The notes beneath the pieces are model-generated. The model was not told where the DNA came from. It searched no databases and worked only from the letters and a program-made list of their open reading frames with translations. Of a stretch of 13,484 nucleotides of DNA, positions 12,153 through 13,484 are shown piece by piece. Both the position numbers and the translations under genes were made by a program. Location: NCBI GenBank assembly GCA_947565875.1, contig CANOHR010000014.1, positions 1 to 13,484 of the forward strand, in the 5' to 3' direction. Position 1 is the stretch's first letter. Every line of letters starts with the position of its first letter. This DNA comes from an uncultured Pseudoflavonifractor sp. GTDB taxonomy: Bacteria > Bacillota > Clostridia > Oscillospirales > Oscillospiraceae.

Positions 12153-12683
12153 GTGATCCGTAAAGCGATGGAGGAGGACGTCCCCGCTGTGGGGAAGATC
12201 TACGAAAGGATCCTGGCCCAGGAGGAAGCGGGGCTTTGCACCACGGGCTGGCTCCCCGGCGTCTATCCCGTGGAGGCCACCGCCCACGCCGCCTGGGAGA
12301 AAGGGGAGCTTTTTGTCTGGGAGGAGAGTGGGGCCCTAATAGCCGCCGCCATTCTCAACCAGACCCAGCCGGACAGCTATGCCCAGGGGGATTGGCGCTT
12401 TCCCGCTCTGCCGGAGAAGGTGATGGTCCTCCACACCCTGGTGGTGGACCCGGAGGAGAAGGGCCGGGGGATCGGACGGCAGTTCGTGGCCTTTTATGAG
12501 CGATATGCCGAAGAGCAGGGCTGCGCCGCCCTGCGAATGGACACCAACGCCCGGAACCAACGGGCCAGAACCCTCTACCGCTCCCTGGGCTACCGGGAGG
12601 CGGGGATCGTCCCCTGCGTATTCAACGGCATTCCCAATGTGGAACTGGTGCTGTTGGAGAAGGCAGTGGGGGCGGGATTGTGA
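12153..12683 (+). CDS. GNAT family N-acetyltransferase under T-box control
   Basis: Predicted acetyl-CoA-dependent N-acetyltransferase of 176 residues; substrate unknown. The acetyl-CoA loop is VVDPEEKGRGIGRQFV (97-112, pattern RGxGxxxV-like), preceded by the beta strand KVMVLHTL. The motif B-like end is DTNARNQRARTLYRSLGYREAG (130-151, quoted here as DTNARNQ...LYRSLGYREAG), typical of stand-alone GNAT enzymes. The start is GTG 12153 with AAGGGAGG (12138-12145) at good spacing. Upstream in-frame ATG positions fall inside the T-box terminator and are rejected. A T-box points to a role tied to amino acid supply or to aminoacyl-tRNA stress. The stop codon overlaps the start of the downstream transposase by GTGA. 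The family call is firm; the function is not assigned. Confidence 0.88.
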   Translation: MIRKAMEEDVPAVGKIYERILAQEEAGLCTTGWLPGVYPVEATAHAAWEKGELFVWEESGALIAAAILNQTQPDSYAQGDWRFPALPEKVMVLHTLVVDPEEKGRGIGRQFVAFYERYAEEQGCAALRMDTNARNQRARTLYRSLGYREAGIVPCVFNGIPNVELVLLEKAVGAGL

Positions 12684-13195
12684 CACTGGCAAAAAGAAAG
12701 TCGATCCGGCTGAAGGGGTATGACTACGATTCTCCAGGATACTATTTTATTACGGTCTGCACCAAAGGAAAGAAAAAACTGCTCTGTGAGATCGTAGGGA
12801 CCGCCGTCCCCGGCGGTCCGCTGGTACAACTGACCGATCATGGCTTTGTGGTACAAAACCACTTGCAAAGGATAAGCGATTTTTACCCTGATATAAAGGT
12901 CAATAAATATGTGGTCATGCCCAACCATATCCATTTGTTGATCCATGTCCTGGAAGGCGGACCCCGTTTGCAAGGGACAACGGGCGGACCGCCGTCCCCG
13001 GCGGTCCCTATGAGCAAGGTGTCCCGTTTTGTGGGGACGCTGAAGGGGCTGTGTACAAGGGAATGCGGCCAAACGATCTGGCAGGGGCGGTTTCACGACC
13101 ACATCGTCCGAAACGAGCGGGACTATCTGCGGATCTGGACCTACATTGACCAAAACCCCGCCAAATGGGAGGATGACTGTTTTTACACAGAATAA
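12680..13195 (+). CDS. REP-associated tyrosine transposase (RAYT, Y1/HUH family)
   Basis: Single-strand DNA transposase-like protein of 171 residues (Y1_Tnp/IS200-related). RKSIRLKGYDYDSPGYYFITVCT is the usual N terminus (R6-T28, in part GYYFITVCT). The HUH metal site is H83-I-H85 in VVMPNHIHLLIHV. The C-terminal block is WQGRFHDHIVRN followed by DYLRIWTYIDQNP; Y149 or Y155 is the candidate nucleophile. The GTG start at 12680 overlaps the GNAT stop (GTGA), suggesting coupled translation. GC content is lower than in its neighbours. Two GTAGGG-type palindromes lie inside the gene, encoding residues about 39-47 and 101-111, both in loops that vary in this family as I recall it. RAYTs are usually single-copy, domesticated partners of REP palindromes, which fits the repeats in this window. 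Confidence 0.88.
   Translation: MTLAKRKSIRLKGYDYDSPGYYFITVCTKGKKKLLCEIVGTAVPGGPLVQLTDHGFVVQNHLQRISDFYPDIKVNKYVVMPNHIHLLIHVLEGGPRLQGTTGGPPSPAVPMSKVSRFVGTLKGLCTRECGQTIWQGRFHDHIVRNERDYLRIWTYIDQNPAKWEDDCFYTE
12794..12820 (+). repeat. GTAG palindrome inside the RAYT gene (first copy)
   Basis: Starts GTAGGG (12794-12799). Arms GGACCGCC (12798-12805) and GGCGGTCC (12812-12819) enclose the loop GTCCCC. The 22 bases from arm to arm recur identically at 12986-13007. It is translated as part of VGTAVPGGPL. Confidence 0.8.
12982..13010 (-). repeat. GTAG-type palindrome inside the RAYT gene (second copy)
   Basis: Same arms and loop as 12794-12820 (12986-13007 identical over 22 bases), but the foot is on the other side: it ends CCCTA, which is TAGGG on the minus strand, and starts with GGGC. 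The GTAG is degenerate here (ATAG). It is translated as TGGPPSPAVPM. Confidence 0.75.
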
Positions 13196-13210
13196 GAAGG
13201 AGGAAGGACC

Positions 13211-13484
13211 ATGTCAAAAAAGAAAATCTGGCTCATCGGCATCCTGCTTGCTGTCCTGCTTTTGTGCTGCATTCCCATGAAGCTGACCTACAAGGACGGA
13301 GGTACGGTAAAATACCAGGCCATTCTCTGGTCCTATACCCGGTATCACCAGCTTGTAGGGGATGGAGATACCTTTTATGAGGGGACGGAGTTTCGTATAT
13401 TCCCCTTTAACTTCTCCCCGCCCGCTTCTCACACGTGCTACAATGGCGTAAACAGAGGGAAGCGAGCCCGCGAGGGGGAGCAAA
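13211..13484 (+). CDS. small membrane-anchored protein, partial, 3' end replaced
   Basis: Starts at ATG 13211 behind a strong ribosome site AAGGAGGAAGG (13197-13207), 15 nt after the RAYT stop. The N terminus MSKKKIWLIGILLAVLLLCC is a positively charged signal or membrane anchor; the two cysteines do not make a good lipobox. The next part, IPMKLTYKDGGTVKYQAILW then a YTRYH segment and EGTEFRIFPFNF, matches a widespread uncharacterised family of small secreted or anchored Firmicute proteins that I recognise only by its KLTYKDGGTVKY pattern. The frame stays open to the window edge, but from about 13430 the bases are 16S rRNA, so residues after about FNFSPPAS are artificial. The real C terminus is not here. 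Confidence 0.65.
   Translation, partial: MSKKKIWLIGILLAVLLLCCIPMKLTYKDGGTVKYQAILWSYTRYHQLVGDGDTFYEGTEFRIFPFNFSPPASHTCYNGVNRGKRAREGEQ
13430..13484 (+). rRNA. 16S rRNA fragment (internal piece, likely misjoined)
   Basis: CACACGTGCTACAATGG (13430-13446) is the near-universal 16S segment near E. coli position 1225. The following bases, with GTAAACAGAGGGAAGCG and CGCGAGGGGGAGCAAA, continue as normal clostridial 16S. The universally conserved 16S sequence expected just before it (the ATGACGTCAAATCATCATG region) is absent and replaced by protein-coding DNA. It is therefore a fragment fused at the window edge, not an rRNA gene. Confidence 0.85.

Overview
The window looks like a piece of a GC-rich anaerobic Firmicute (class Clostridia, most like the Oscillospiraceae). 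The evidence is the gene order (miaB, mutS, mutL, hfq, then yggS, sepF, divIVA), a classical T-box leader, strong Shine-Dalgarno sites, a DivIVA/SepF division system, and dense families of short GC-rich palindromes. All genes lie on the + strand. The family assignment is my inference from sequence memory, not a search.

Layout. (1) 59-7700 is a tRNA-modification and mismatch-repair block: miaB behind a strong sigma-A promoter, a small GIY-YIG nuclease gene bracketed by an inverted pair of palindromes, mutS, a CPBP-type membrane protein, and mutL. miaA, often found after mutL, is not here. (2) 7707-11557 starts with hfq and continues with a HlyD-like membrane-anchored adaptor, the PLP protein YggS/YlmE, SepF and DivIVA, ending in a clear intrinsic terminator. 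This resembles the Gram-positive division cluster, but without ylmG and ylmH. (3) 11581-12132 holds a broken cysteine-rich mini-gene, then a promoter and a T-box riboswitch with its own terminator. The T-box sits where Bacilli and Clostridia often carry ileS, yet it reads into a GNAT acetyltransferase. A REP-associated tyrosine transposase (RAYT) overlaps that gene's stop codon. (4) 13211-13484 is the start of a small membrane-anchored protein. Its last 55 bases are not its own but a 16S rRNA fragment, so the right edge is probably a false assembly join.

The most unusual theme is repeats. At least ten imperfect palindromes share a GTAGGG-like foot on one side and usually a CCCGCC-like tail. 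They lie between genes, inside the mutL linker and inside the RAYT gene itself. The GTAG foot is the hallmark of REP sequences recognised by RAYT transposases in enterobacteria, and a RAYT is present in the same window. A second palindrome family (ATTGC...GCAAT ends) brackets the GIY-YIG gene and supplies the last codons of miaB. The MutL linker is largely made of such repeats, including an in-frame duplication at a 306-bp offset.

The repair genes form a functional set: MutS finds mismatches and MutL carries endonuclease-type motifs. MiaB methylthiolates i6A37 of tRNAs. SepF and DivIVA act at the septum and poles. Starvation sensing by the T-box would control the GNAT gene and, through the overlap, probably the transposase.
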